Shown: in pieces, positions 26,013-34,187 of the stretch
Numbering within the stretch: position 1 is the first letter of the stretch
How the letters are laid out: the number at the start of each line of letters is the position of its first letter
NCBI RefSeq assembly: GCF_004521985.1
Contig: NZ_SBHZ01000014.1
Coordinates: 62,001-126,000 of the forward strand
DNA length: 64,000 bases
Origin: Ectopseudomonas khazarica
GTDB taxonomy: Bacteria; Pseudomonadota; Gammaproteobacteria; Pseudomonadales; Pseudomonadaceae
Direction of reading: 5' to 3'
The notes under the pieces: model-generated
The model's input: the letters and a program-made list of their open reading frames with translations, nothing else
Databases searched by the model: none
Told to the model about the DNA's origin: nothing
Translations under genes and position numbers: made by a program

Positions 26013-27068
26013 TTATACCTCGGCGTACATGCGGCCAGGGTTGAAGATGCCCTGGGGGTCGAGCTGGTTCTTGAGCTGGCGCTGGTAGCGCAGCAGCGGG
26101 GCCGCCAGCGGCTGGAAGGGCTGCTCCTGACCGGCGACGAAGCAGGTGGCATGGCCGCCGGCCTGGGCCAGCGTGCGCTGGATCAGCTCGCCGCTGGCAT
26201 CGGACTTGAGCCAGCGCTGTGCGCCGCCCCAGTCGATCAGCTGCTGGCCGGGCAGGTCGAGCAGGCCGCTGTTGGTCGGCAGCGACAGGCGCCACAGCGC
26301 ACCCGTACCGGCGAAGAACGGCAGGCGCTGTTCGCGCAGGTCCAGCCAGTAGGCACTGTCGATCTCGTCGCCACCCAGGCGCTGGCGTGCGGCCTGGACC
26401 GAACCCTCACCGCCTTCCAGGCGCAGGTGCAGGGCCTGGCCGTCGTGGCTGGCGGCACTGATCGGCAGCGGCTGCTGGCCCCACTCGGCGAGCTTGTTCA
26501 GCGCGTGCCGGGCGTCCACCTCGAGGCGCAGGCTGAGTACCTGACGCGGCTTGGGCAGTACCTTGAGCGACACTTCGGCGAGCAGGCCGAGGCAGCCGAA
26601 GCTGCCGGCCAGCAGGCGCGACAGGTCGTAGCCGGCGACGTTCTTCATCACCTCGCCACCGAAACGCAGCAGCTTGCCCTGACCGGTGATCACGCGGGTG
26701 CCCAGCACCTGGTCGCGCACCGAGCCGGCCCAGGGCCGGCGCGGGCCGGACAGGCCGCTGGCGACCATGCCGCCGAGGGTGGCGCCGTTGCCCAGGTGCG
26801 GCGGTTCGCACGGCAGCATCTGCTGGTTGGCGTCCAGCGCCGCCTCGATCTCGCTCAAGGGGGTGCCGGCACGGGCGGTCAGCACCAGCTCGGTCGGGTC
26901 GTAGCTGACGATGCCCCGGTGGGTGCGGGTGTCGAGCACCTCGCCGGTGGTAGCCCGGCCCAGATGGGCCTTGCTGCCGCTGCCCTGGATGCGCAGCGGC
27001 GTGGCACTGTTGAGTGCGTGGTTGACCTGTTCCAGCAACGCGGCGCTGGCATCGAAATCATGCGACAT
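26013..27068 (-). CDS. glcE: Glycolate oxidase FAD-binding subunit GlcE
   Basis: 351 residues from the ATG at 27068, which overlaps the glcD stop (ATGA). The same frame stays open much further upstream across glcD, but only as an overlap. The FAD_binding_4 fold is seen in PLRIQGSGSKAHLGRA, GTPLSEIEAAL and GNGATLGGMVASGLSGPRRP. The C-terminal half is shortened relative to GlcD. GlcE forms the oxidase with GlcD and GlcF. Confidence 0.94.
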   Translation of the reverse strand: MSHDFDASAALLEQVNHALNSATPLRIQGSGSKAHLGRATTGEVLDTRTHRGIVSYDPTELVLTARAGTPLSEIEAALDANQQMLPCEPPHLGNGATLGGMVASGLSGPRRPWAGSVRDQVLGTRVITGQGKLLRFGGEVMKNVAGYDLSRLLAGSFGCLGLLAEVSLKVLPKPRQVLSLRLEVDARHALNKLAEWGQQPLPISAASHDGQALHLRLEGGEGSVQAARQRLGGDEIDSAYWLDLREQRLPFFAGTGALWRLSLPTNSGLLDLPGQQLIDWGGAQRWLKSDASGELIQRTLAQAGGHATCFVAGQEQPFQPLAAPLLRYQRQLKNQLDPQGIFNPGRMYAEV

Positions 27069-28567
27069 CAGAAGCGCTCCAGTTCCGGGAAGGGCAGTTG
27101 GCCGTGGTGCACGTGCATGGAGCCGAACTCGGCGCAGCGGTGCAGGGTAGGGATGTTCTTGCCCGGATTGAGCAGGCCTGCCGGGTCGAACGCGGCCTTC
27201 ACGGCGTGGAACAGGGTGATCTCGTCGCTGTTGAACTGCGCGCACATCTGGTTGATCTTCTCGCGCCCGACGCCGTGTTCGCCGGTGATGTTGCCGCCGA
27301 CCTTGACGCACAGTTCGAGGATCTTGCCGCCGACGGCCTCGGCCCGTTCCAGCTCGCCGGGCACGTTGGCATCGAAGAGGATCAGCGGGTGCATGTTGCC
27401 GTCGCCGGCATGGAACACGTTGGCCACGCGCAGGCCGTACTCCTCGGAGAGTTCGGCGATGCCGCGCAGGACCCCGGGCAGTTCGCGGCGCGGGATGGTG
27501 CCGTCCATGCAGTAGTAGTCCGGCGAGATGCGCCCGACCGCCGGGAAGGCGTTCTTGCGTCCGGCCCAGAACTTCACGCGCTCGGCTTCGTCGCGGGCCA
27601 GGCGTACTTCGGTGGCGCCGGCCTTCTGCAGCATCTCGCCGACGCGCTCGCAGTCGTCGGCCACGTCGGCCTCGACGCCGTCGAGCTCGCACAGCAGGAT
27701 GGCTTCGGCGTCTACCGGGTAGCCGGCGTGGATGAAATCTTCCGCAGCGCGGATGGCCAGGTTGTCCATCATCTCCAGGCCGCCGGGGATGATGCCGGCG
27801 GCGATGATGTCGCCCACGGCGCGGCCGGCCTTTTCCACCGAGTCGAAGGCCGCCAGCAGCACCTTGGCCACCTGCGGTTTCGGCAGCAGCTTGACGGTCA
27901 CCTCGGTGACGATGCCGAGCATGCCCTCGGAGCCGGTGAACAGTGCCAGCAGGTCGAAGCCGGGCGCGTCCAGGGCATCGCTGCCGAGGATCATGAACTC
28001 GCCTTCGACGGTGAGGATTTCCACCTTGAGCAGGTTGTGCACGGTCAGGCCGTATTTCAGGCAGTGCACGCCACCGGCGTTCTCGGCGACGTTGCCACCG
28101 ATGGAGCAGGCGATCTGCGAGGAGGGGTCCGGGGCGTAGTAGAGGTCGAACGGCGCCGCCGCCTGCGAGATCGCCAGGTTGCGTACGCCCGGTTGCACAC
28201 GGGCGAAGCGACCTTCGCGGTTGATCTCGAGAATCTGGTTGAAGCGCGCCATCACCAGCAGGATGCCCTGCTCCAGTGGCAGGGCGCCGCCGGACAGGCC
28301 GGTGCCGGCACCACGGGCGACCACCGGGACGTTGCGGGCGTAGCACAGCTGCAGCAACTGCTGCACCTGCTCGATGCGCTCGGGCAACACCACCAGCATG
28401 GGGGTGGTGCGATAGGCGGACAGGCCATCGCACTCGTAAGGCTTGAGGTCCTCGCGGGTATGGAGGATGTCGAGGTCGGGCAGACGCTGCTGCAATTCCG
28501 CCAGCAGGGCGGCCTTGTCGACCTTGGGCAGCGCGCCGTCGACGCGCTCGTCGTACAGAATGCTCAT
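27068..28567 (-). CDS. glcD: Glycolate oxidase catalytic subunit GlcD
   Basis: 499 residues, standard length. The FAD-binding type-4 domain holds VPVVARGAGTGLSGGALP and ACSIGGNVAENAGGVHCLKY. The C-terminal FAD-linked oxidase domain has NVFHAGDGNMHPL and GGNITGEHGVGREK with the substrate-site histidines. It oxidises glycolate (or D-lactate) to glyoxylate. It is the first gene of the glc operon and diverges from glcC; an operator dyad lies about 100 bases before its ATG. Confidence 0.95.
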   Translation of the reverse strand: MSILYDERVDGALPKVDKAALLAELQQRLPDLDILHTREDLKPYECDGLSAYRTTPMLVVLPERIEQVQQLLQLCYARNVPVVARGAGTGLSGGALPLEQGILLVMARFNQILEINREGRFARVQPGVRNLAISQAAAPFDLYYAPDPSSQIACSIGGNVAENAGGVHCLKYGLTVHNLLKVEILTVEGEFMILGSDALDAPGFDLLALFTGSEGMLGIVTEVTVKLLPKPQVAKVLLAAFDSVEKAGRAVGDIIAAGIIPGGLEMMDNLAIRAAEDFIHAGYPVDAEAILLCELDGVEADVADDCERVGEMLQKAGATEVRLARDEAERVKFWAGRKNAFPAVGRISPDYYCMDGTIPRRELPGVLRGIAELSEEYGLRVANVFHAGDGNMHPLILFDANVPGELERAEAVGGKILELCVKVGGNITGEHGVGREKINQMCAQFNSDEITLFHAVKAAFDPAGLLNPGKNIPTLHRCAEFGSMHVHHGQLPFPELERF

Positions 28568-28667
28568 GGCAGGCTCAATCGGGAACGTTGTTTTTATGGG
28601 CGGTCATGCTGCGACCATGGGCCGCATATTCAGCTTGCGTTCGCTTGCCAGTCCACCGTCTTTCATG

Positions 28668-28680
28668 CTGGTCGGACCAG
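28668..28680. promoter_or_regulatory. GlcC operator 1 (glcD side)
   Basis: CTGGTCGGACCAG is a perfect dyad of six-base arms around one base. It contains TGGT-N3-ACCA, the consensus core of FadR/PdhR-subfamily GntR regulators. It lies in the glcD-glcC divergent gap, 101 bases from the glcD start. Confidence 0.75.
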
Positions 28681-28773
28681 TTTCTTTCTCCAGGCTTTCA
28701 CACCAACATGGCTAAAGCGCTTATTCTCTAGCGCCATGCTGGCCGATCCGGGGTGGATCGGACTGCGCTGTAA

Positions 28774-28790
28774 AACTGGTACGACCAGTT
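28774..28790. promoter_or_regulatory. GlcC operator 2 (glcC side)
   Basis: AACTGGTACGACCAGTT is a perfect dyad of seven-base arms around three bases, with the same TGGT-N3-ACCA core. It ends 14 bases before the glcC ATG, so bound regulator could block glcC expression itself. The two sites are 106 bases apart and could act together. Confidence 0.8.
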
Positions 28791-28804
28791 GTGATGAGGA
28801 CGAA

Positions 28805-29578
28805 ATGGACGCGAATCTGAACGCTGCACGACGGCAGGTGAGTGACGTGGTGGCCGAGCGCATCGAGCGCCTGATCGTCGATGGCGTGCTCAAGGTGGGG
28901 CAGCCGCTGCCGTCGGAGCGGCGCCTGTGCGAGAAACTGGGCATCTCCCGCTCGGCGCTGCGCGAGGGGCTCAAGGTGTTGCGCGGGCGCGGCATCATCG
29001 AGACCGCCCAGGGGCGAGATTCGCGTGTGGCCAAGCTCAGTGGCGAGCGCGATGCCAGCCCGCTGATGCACCTGTTCAATTCGCAGCCGCGCACGCTCTA
29101 CGACCTGCTTGAGGTGCGCGGCCTGCTCGAAGGGGAGTCGGCGCGGCTGGCGGCGCTGCGTGGCACCGAGGCGGACTTCGTCCTGCTGACCCGGCGCTAC
29201 GAGGAGATGCTCGCCGCGCATACCCAGGAAAACCCGGTCGACCCGCGCGAGCATGCGCGTCTCGACCATGCCTTCCACCTGGCGATCTGCGAGGCCTCGC
29301 ACAACCCGGTGCTGGTGCACACCCTGCAATCGCTCACCGACCTGATGCTCAGCACCGTGTTCGCCTCGGTGAACAACCTGTATCACCGGCCGGCGCAGAA
29401 GCGGCAGATCGACCGGCAGCACGCACGTCTCTACCACGCGGTGCTCGAGCGCCTGCCGGAGCAGGCCCAGCGTGCCGCACGCGACCATATCAACAGCATC
29501 CGCGACAACCTGCGCGACATCGAGCAGGAGGAGCAGCGCCTGGTGCGCGCGACCATGCGCCTGGAAGGCTGGACATGA
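28805..29578 (+). CDS. glcC: GlcC, GntR/FadR-family regulator of glycolate genes
   Basis: 257 residues from the ATG at 28805 (TGAGGACG just before). The frame runs open far upstream over glcD but without relevance. The winged helix is at about 15-75 (LPSERRLCEKLGISRSALRE), and the all-helical FCD ligand domain at about 95-235, with metal-site residues in DHAFHLAICEASHN and the later HARLYHAV. By analogy with E. coli GlcC it senses glycolate or a derivative and controls the divergent glcDEFGBA operon. Two matching operators lie in the gap. Confidence 0.92.
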   Translation: MDANLNAARRQVSDVVAERIERLIVDGVLKVGQPLPSERRLCEKLGISRSALREGLKVLRGRGIIETAQGRDSRVAKLSGERDASPLMHLFNSQPRTLYDLLEVRGLLEGESARLAALRGTEADFVLLTRRYEEMLAAHTQENPVDPREHARLDHAFHLAICEASHNPVLVHTLQSLTDLMLSTVFASVNNLYHRPAQKRQIDRQHARLYHAVLERLPEQAQRAARDHINSIRDNLRDIEQEEQRLVRATMRLEGWT

Positions 29579-29749
29579 GCTGCGAGCCGCCTGCTTCAAG
29601 CGGCAAGTAGAAGCCAGCGCCTGGTCGCGGTTGCCGTTGGGAGGCGTTGCGCCGCAGCAGGCATTTCAGCACGGCACGCCAGGCGGCTGATCCACCCCGC
29701 AGCCGTTCGCGAGCTGCTTTCGACTTGTCGCCTGGGGCTTGTCGCCGCG
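29579..29749. repeat. Repeat-like gap between glcC and flgA
   Basis: The convergent gap has GAGCCGCCTGCTTCAAGCGG, GGCAAGTAGAAGCC and later GCGAGCTGC and GGCTTGTCGCC, resembling the GCAAGC/GCTTGC family near pstB. No gene is supported. It marks the junction between the glycolate locus and flagellar block B. Confidence 0.5.
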
Positions 29750-30583
29750 CTACCTGAAGGTGCTGGTGACCACGCCTTCTTCCACCACCTGGGCCTCGAT
29801 CACCTTCTGGCTGCCGAGGTTGCGCACGCGGATCACCTCGCCCTCGCGGCCGTTGGCCAGGGCCTCGCCGGTGGCCGAGGCGGAGATGCCGTCCTGGCTG
29901 GCGACGATGCTCACCTGCTGGCCACGACGCACCAGCAGCGGCGCGCTGAGCAGGTTCGGTGCGATCAGCTGGCCGGCGCGGATGCGCCGCTTGGCGCCCT
30001 GGCCGACGACCTCGTCGACGTCGTCGTAGAAACCGCGCGACGCCTTGCCGATGTTCACTTCCTGCAACTGCAGGTGATCGCGGGTGATGGTCTGGCCGCG
30101 CTCGATCACCCGTGCCGCATGCACGGTCGGCAGGAACACGCTGGCCTGAACCAGGGCAGTGAGCGTCCAGCCGGGGGTATCCGCGCAGCTCAGTTGCAGA
30201 CGCTGGCGTGACAGCGGTGAAGGGTCGTCGCTGCTGGCGCTCAGTTGCAACGCCTGGGTGCAGGCCGGCAAGCGTTCGGCATTGCCCAGCAGGCTGATGT
30301 CGAGGCTGTGGCGTTGCCCGTGCCAGGCCTGGCGCCTGGCCTCCTCGGCGAGCCGCTGCTGCATGTGCGCGGCGATCGCCTGATCGATCTGGACGGCCGC
30401 CTCATCCGCAGCGGCCATGGTCGCGAGTGGCCCCAGCGCGAGGAGGAAAAGCAGCGACGCGCAGGCGGAAAAAGCCTTTCCGCTTTTCCTCTCGGCGCCG
30501 CGCCGATGCGGAAAGAGGGCGACGCCAAGGCGCCCGATCGATCTTGAAAAGTCCTGATAAATCAATGTGCTGCAGCTCTTCAT
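29750..30583 (-). CDS. flgA: Flagellar P-ring assembly chaperone FlgA
   Basis: 277 residues if the ATG at 30583 is used; a GTG at 30595 is the alternative. The C-terminal SAF domain is clear (VIERGQTITRDHLQLQEVNI, GQLIAPNLLSAPLLVRRGQQ, GEVIRVRNLGSQKVIEAQVV). The hydrophobic export signal (SLLFLLALGPLATMAAA) begins only about 45 residues in, so the true start may be a non-standard codon further downstream. FlgA helps FlgI form the P ring in the periplasm. In lateral clusters flgA is normally followed by flgM and flgN; here it stands alone. Confidence 0.85.
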   Translation of the reverse strand: MKSCSTLIYQDFSRSIGRLGVALFPHRRGAERKSGKAFSACASLLFLLALGPLATMAAADEAAVQIDQAIAAHMQQRLAEEARRQAWHGQRHSLDISLLGNAERLPACTQALQLSASSDDPSPLSRQRLQLSCADTPGWTLTALVQASVFLPTVHAARVIERGQTITRDHLQLQEVNIGKASRGFYDDVDEVVGQGAKRRIRAGQLIAPNLLSAPLLVRRGQQVSIVASQDGISASATGEALANGREGEVIRVRNLGSQKVIEAQVVEEGVVTSTFR

Positions 30584-30589
30584 GGGGTT

Positions 30590-30605
30590 GGGCACGCTTT
30601 GTGCT
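30590..30605 (+). promoter_or_regulatory. Sigma-54 promoter of the flgB operon
   Basis: GGGCACGCTTTGTGCT matches TGGCACG-N4-TTGCW at ten of twelve positions; GG (30591-30592) and GC (30603-30604) are 12 bases apart. The start site would be near 30615, about 30 bases before flgB. It overlaps the presumed flgA start region on the other strand. Confidence 0.75.
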
Positions 30606-30646
30606 CAAGGCATCTCGGCACAACCTTGGGTTAAGGGTAGCGGTGA

Positions 30647-31000
30647 ATGAGTATACGGATTGATGACGTGGTGGGGCTGCATTCGCGGGCGATCGAGCTG
30701 CGCATGCAACGCAGCGAGATTCTCGCCGCCAACCTGGCCAACGAAGACACGCCGGGCTTCCTCGCCCGTGACATCGACTTCGCCGGTGAGATGCAGCGCC
30801 TCGACCCGCAGCAGGCCTTCGCGGCCAGCAGCGCCGACCTCAAGTACCGCGTGCCGACCCAGCCGTCGCAGGACGGCAACAGCGTCGAGCTGAGTGTGGA
30901 ACAGGCCGCGTTCTCCAAGAACAGCATGGACTTCCAGACCAGCCTGACCTTTCTCAGCATGAAATTCCGCGGCCTGAAGCAGGCCATCGAGGGACGCTGA
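30647..31000 (+). CDS. flgB: Flagellar proximal rod protein FlgB
   Basis: 117 residues with the rod signature near the N-terminus (RSEILAANLANEDTPGFLARDIDF) and C-terminal helix (FSKNSMDFQTSLTFLSMKFRG). It builds the rod just above the MS ring. First gene of the flgBCDEFGHIJKL operon behind the sigma-54 promoter; AAGGGTAGCGG provides a weak ribosome site. Confidence 0.93.
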   Translation: MSIRIDDVVGLHSRAIELRMQRSEILAANLANEDTPGFLARDIDFAGEMQRLDPQQAFAASSADLKYRVPTQPSQDGNSVELSVEQAAFSKNSMDFQTSLTFLSMKFRGLKQAIEGR

Positions 31001-31002
31001 CC

Positions 31003-31431
31003 ATGGCTTTCGATTCCATCTACCGCATCGCCGGCTCGTCGATGAACGCGCAGACCGTGCGCCTCAACACCGTGGCCAGCAACCTGGCCAACGCCGACTC
31101 GGCGGCGGCCAGCGCCGACGACGTGTACCAGGCGCGCAAGCCGGTGTTCGCCGCCGTCTACAACAACGACCAGATGACCCGCAGCGTGGGCATGGGCGGC
31201 GCCCATGTGCAGGTGCTCGACGTGGTCACGGCCGGGCGCGAGCCGGTGCGCCGCTACGAACCGGACAACCCGCTGGCCGATGACCAGGGCTACGTGTTCT
31301 ACGCCGACATCGACCAGATCGAAGAGATGACCGACATGATGTCGGCCACCCGCAGCTTCGAGACCAGTGTCGAAGTCCTCAACCGCCTGAAGAGCATGCA
31401 GCAGGGCCTGCTCAAGCTCGGAGAATCCTGA
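31003..31431 (+). CDS. flgC: Flagellar proximal rod protein FlgC
   Basis: 142 residues, two bases after flgB. The N-terminal Flg_bb_rod motif (NAQTVRLNTVASNLANADSA) and C-terminal MSATRSFETSVEVLNRLKSM are typical of FlgC. It is a rod subunit. The stop overlaps flgD by one base (TGATGG). Confidence 0.94.
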   Translation: MAFDSIYRIAGSSMNAQTVRLNTVASNLANADSAAASADDVYQARKPVFAAVYNNDQMTRSVGMGGAHVQVLDVVTAGREPVRRYEPDNPLADDQGYVFYADIDQIEEMTDMMSATRSFETSVEVLNRLKSMQQGLLKLGES

Positions 31432-32108
31432 TGGCCGTGGTCAGCAACGACAAGCAGAACAGCACCGCCTATGGCATCGACGAGGCGGTGAAGCAGGCGG
31501 TCAACGTCAGCGACGCGGCGCAGCTGGAGAACAACTTCCTCACCCTGATGGTCGCGCAGATCCAGAACCAGGACCCGACCAAGCCGGTGGACAGCACCGA
31601 GTTCCTCAACCAGTTCGCCGCCATGAGCCAGGTCAAGAGCCTGGAAAACATGGCCTCGCTGAGCAAGAGCAACCTGGTCCTGCTGGACAACCTGCAGACC
31701 CTCACCGCCGCGGGCCTGGTCGGCCAGGAAGTGAAGGTGGCGACCGAGCAGCTGGAGCTGGGCGAGGACGCCATCAACGGCGAGATCAACCTGGAGCATG
31801 CCGCCGGCAAGCTGACCCTGACGCTGACCGACAGCAACGGCGTGAAGAAGGACATCGACCTCGGCTCCCAGGCGCCGGGTCGCGTGCCCTTCGCGCTGGA
31901 CCCGCAGGCACTCGGCCTGGCACCGGGGCGCTACCAGGTCGAGGTCAACAGCGACAGTGGCGAGTACCCCAAGGTCGAGGTGGCCGGGCGTGTCACCCAG
32001 GTGCGCGTCAGCGCCGAAGGCCCGGTACTGGACGTCATTGGCGTCGGCTCCGTGCCCTTCTACAACATCACCGAATTCGGCCAGACGCAGACCGCCGGTC
32101 TGCTCTGA
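31431..32108 (+). CDS. flgD: Flagellar hook cap / scaffold FlgD
   Basis: 225 residues. The FlgD N-terminal export and assembly segment (LENNFLTLMVAQIQNQDPTK, then DSTEFLNQFAAMSQVKSLEN) is intact; the C-terminus has the FlgD Ig-like and Tudor domains. FlgD caps the growing hook and is displaced when FliD/FlgK-L add. Co-transcribed with flgC and flgE. Confidence 0.94.
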   Translation: MAVVSNDKQNSTAYGIDEAVKQAVNVSDAAQLENNFLTLMVAQIQNQDPTKPVDSTEFLNQFAAMSQVKSLENMASLSKSNLVLLDNLQTLTAAGLVGQEVKVATEQLELGEDAINGEINLEHAAGKLTLTLTDSNGVKKDIDLGSQAPGRVPFALDPQALGLAPGRYQVEVNSDSGEYPKVEVAGRVTQVRVSAEGPVLDVIGVGSVPFYNITEFGQTQTAGLL

Positions 32109-32144
32109 TCCCTCTCATCCGCTTCCTTCAAGGGTCCTGTCGCC

Positions 32145-33332
32145 ATGAGTTTCAACATCGCCATGACCGGCCTCAGCGCCGTCAACGAACAGCTCAACAC
32201 CATCAGCCACAACATCGCCAACGCCGGCACCACCGGCTTCAAATCGTCGCGCACCGAGTTCGGCAGCATCTACGCCGACAGCCAGGCGATGGGCGTGGAA
32301 GTGCTGGCCACCACGCAGAGCATCAGCCAGGGCGGTTCCCTGGTGACCACCGGGCGCAGCCTGGACCTGGCCATCTCCGGCGGCGGCTTCTTCGTCACCC
32401 GCGATACCAATGGCGACCTGAGCTATACCCGCGCCGGCGTGTTCGGCGCCGACAAGAACAACTTCATCGTCAATGCCGCCGGGCAGACTCTGCAGGGCTA
32501 CCCGGTGGATGCCGCCGGCAACCTGCTGGTCGGGGCCATGGGCGACCTGCAACTGCAGAACGCCAACCTGCCGGCTCGCGCCACCGACACCCTGGCGTTC
32601 GTCATGAACCTGGACTCCAACGAGGCGGTCCCGGCCACCGCGCCCTTCGACGTGGCGGACGTGAACACCTACAACTCCACCTACACCACCAAGGTGTTCG
32701 ACTCCCAGGGCAAGGAACACACCCTGACCCAGTATTTCGTCAAGACCGCCGCCAATGACTGGGAGGCCTACTACTACGCCGATGGCGCCGCCGTCGGTGG
32801 CCCGCAGGCGCTGAACTTCGGCACCAACGGCACGCTCGCCGCACCGGCCGGCCCGGTCAACGTCGGCTTCCCGCTACCGGGCGTCGACCCCATGGCCATC
32901 GCCATCGACTACAGCAACTCCAGCCAGTACGGCTCCGACTTCGTCGTCACCACCAACCGCGCCAGCGGTTATGCGGCGGGCGAGCAGACCGGCCTGTCGG
33001 TGGAGAAGGACGGCATGGTCTACGCCAACTACAGCAACGGCCAGCGCATGCTGCAGGGCCAGGTGGCGCTGGCCACCTTCGCCAACACCGGCGGCCTGAA
33101 GAACATCAGCGGCACCGCCTGGGTGGAGACCGCCGAGTCCGGCGCCGCGCTGATCGGCGTGCCGGGTGTCGGCCCCTTCGGCGAACTGGCCGCCGGTTCC
33201 CTGGAGAACTCCAACGTCGACCTGACCCAGCAGCTGGTGGGCCTGATGGAGGGCCAGCGCAACTACCAGGCCAACACCAAGGTGCTGACCACCAACAAGG
33301 AACTCACCCAAGTGCTGTTCGGCGCGATCTGA
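32145..33332 (+). CDS. flgE: Flagellar hook protein FlgE
   Basis: 395 residues. N-terminal FNIAMTGLSAVNEQLNTISHNIANAGTTGFKSS and C-terminal SNVDLTQQLVGLMEGQRNYQ, then NTKVLTTNKELTQVLF, are the conserved D0 segments that polymerise into the hook. The middle domains are of ordinary size. The 36-base gap before it contains no obvious promoter. Confidence 0.94.
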   Translation: MSFNIAMTGLSAVNEQLNTISHNIANAGTTGFKSSRTEFGSIYADSQAMGVEVLATTQSISQGGSLVTTGRSLDLAISGGGFFVTRDTNGDLSYTRAGVFGADKNNFIVNAAGQTLQGYPVDAAGNLLVGAMGDLQLQNANLPARATDTLAFVMNLDSNEAVPATAPFDVADVNTYNSTYTTKVFDSQGKEHTLTQYFVKTAANDWEAYYYADGAAVGGPQALNFGTNGTLAAPAGPVNVGFPLPGVDPMAIAIDYSNSSQYGSDFVVTTNRASGYAAGEQTGLSVEKDGMVYANYSNGQRMLQGQVALATFANTGGLKNISGTAWVETAESGAALIGVPGVGPFGELAAGSLENSNVDLTQQLVGLMEGQRNYQANTKVLTTNKELTQVLFGAI

Positions 33333-33341
33333 GGCTGACCC

Positions 33342-34073
33342 ATGGACCGTCTCGGCTACACCGCAATGACCGCCGCCAGCCGCACCATGAGCTCGCTCAC
33401 GGTGCGCGCCAACAACCTGGCCAACGTCAACACCCCTGGCTTCCGCGCCGACCTCGAACAGGCCCAGGCCGTTGCCGTGGAAGGCTACGGCTATGACAGC
33501 CGGCACCTGGCGCGGGTCAAGAACAACGGCGTCAACCTGGCGCCCGGCGAGCTGATGGCCACCGGTCGTGACCTCGACGTGGCGATCCAGGGTCGCGGCC
33601 TGTTCGCCGTCGAAGGCGACGGCGGTGCCGAGCGCTACACCCGCAACGGCGCGCTGCAGGTCGATGCCGAGCTGCGCCTGACCCTGAACGGGCGTGCCGT
33701 GCTGGGCGAGGGCGGCCCCATCGTGCTGCCCGAGTACGACAGCCTGCACATCGGTCGCGACGGCACGGTGTCGGTGATCCCGCGAGGTGATTTCGTCACC
33801 GCCGAGGTCGACCGCATCCGCGTGGTCGATGTCGACGCCGCCGACCTGAGCAAGGACGCCAGCGGCCTGCTGCTGCGCAACGACGGCCAGCCGGCCGAGG
33901 CCATGGAGGCGCCGGTGCTGGCTGCCGGGTACCTGGAGGCGAGCAACGTCGGCGCCATCGACCAGCTGGTGGCGACCATGAGCCTCAACCGCCTGTTCGA
34001 GACCCAGGTGAAGATGATGAAGGCCGCCGAGGACCTCTCCGAGGCCGGCAACCGGATGATCCGCGGCAGCTGA
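33342..34073 (+). CDS. flgF: Flagellar proximal rod protein FlgF
   Basis: 243 residues. The start MDRLGYTAMTAASRTMSSL and NNLANVNTPGFRADLEQAQ are FlgF-like; C-terminal LEASNVGAIDQLVATMSLNR supports rod/hook family membership. Nine bases after flgE. A repeat-bearing gap of 114 bases separates it from flgG, unusual for these genes. Confidence 0.92.
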   Translation: MDRLGYTAMTAASRTMSSLTVRANNLANVNTPGFRADLEQAQAVAVEGYGYDSRHLARVKNNGVNLAPGELMATGRDLDVAIQGRGLFAVEGDGGAERYTRNGALQVDAELRLTLNGRAVLGEGGPIVLPEYDSLHIGRDGTVSVIPRGDFVTAEVDRIRVVDVDAADLSKDASGLLLRNDGQPAEAMEAPVLAAGYLEASNVGAIDQLVATMSLNRLFETQVKMMKAAEDLSEAGNRMIRGS

Positions 34074-34123
34074 TGAGGCTGCCTCCCCTCTCCCTTGAGC
34101 GGCAGAGGTCGGCAACGACACAG

Positions 34124-34173
34124 GTAGCCCGGATGCGATCCGGGAGTACGTCCCCGGAGCGCATCCGGGCTAC
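34124..34173. repeat. GTAGCCCGGAT inverted-repeat element in the flg operon
   Basis: GTAGCCCGGATGCGATCCGGG and CCCGGAGCGCATCCGGGCTAC are inverted copies enclosing a short centre. It is the same family as 24719-24777. It sits between flgF and flgG and could fold in the mRNA. Confidence 0.75.
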
Positions 34174-34187
34174 AGAGGAGACACGAC

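Noticed and set aside
24825..27515. An 896-codon plus-strand frame over glcF/glcE/glcD
   Set aside because: Antisense to three certain glycolate oxidase genes.
26013..28433. An N-terminally extended GlcE of 806 residues
   Set aside because: The extension overlaps glcD in another frame; the ATG at 27068 coupled to the glcD stop gives the normal GlcE length.
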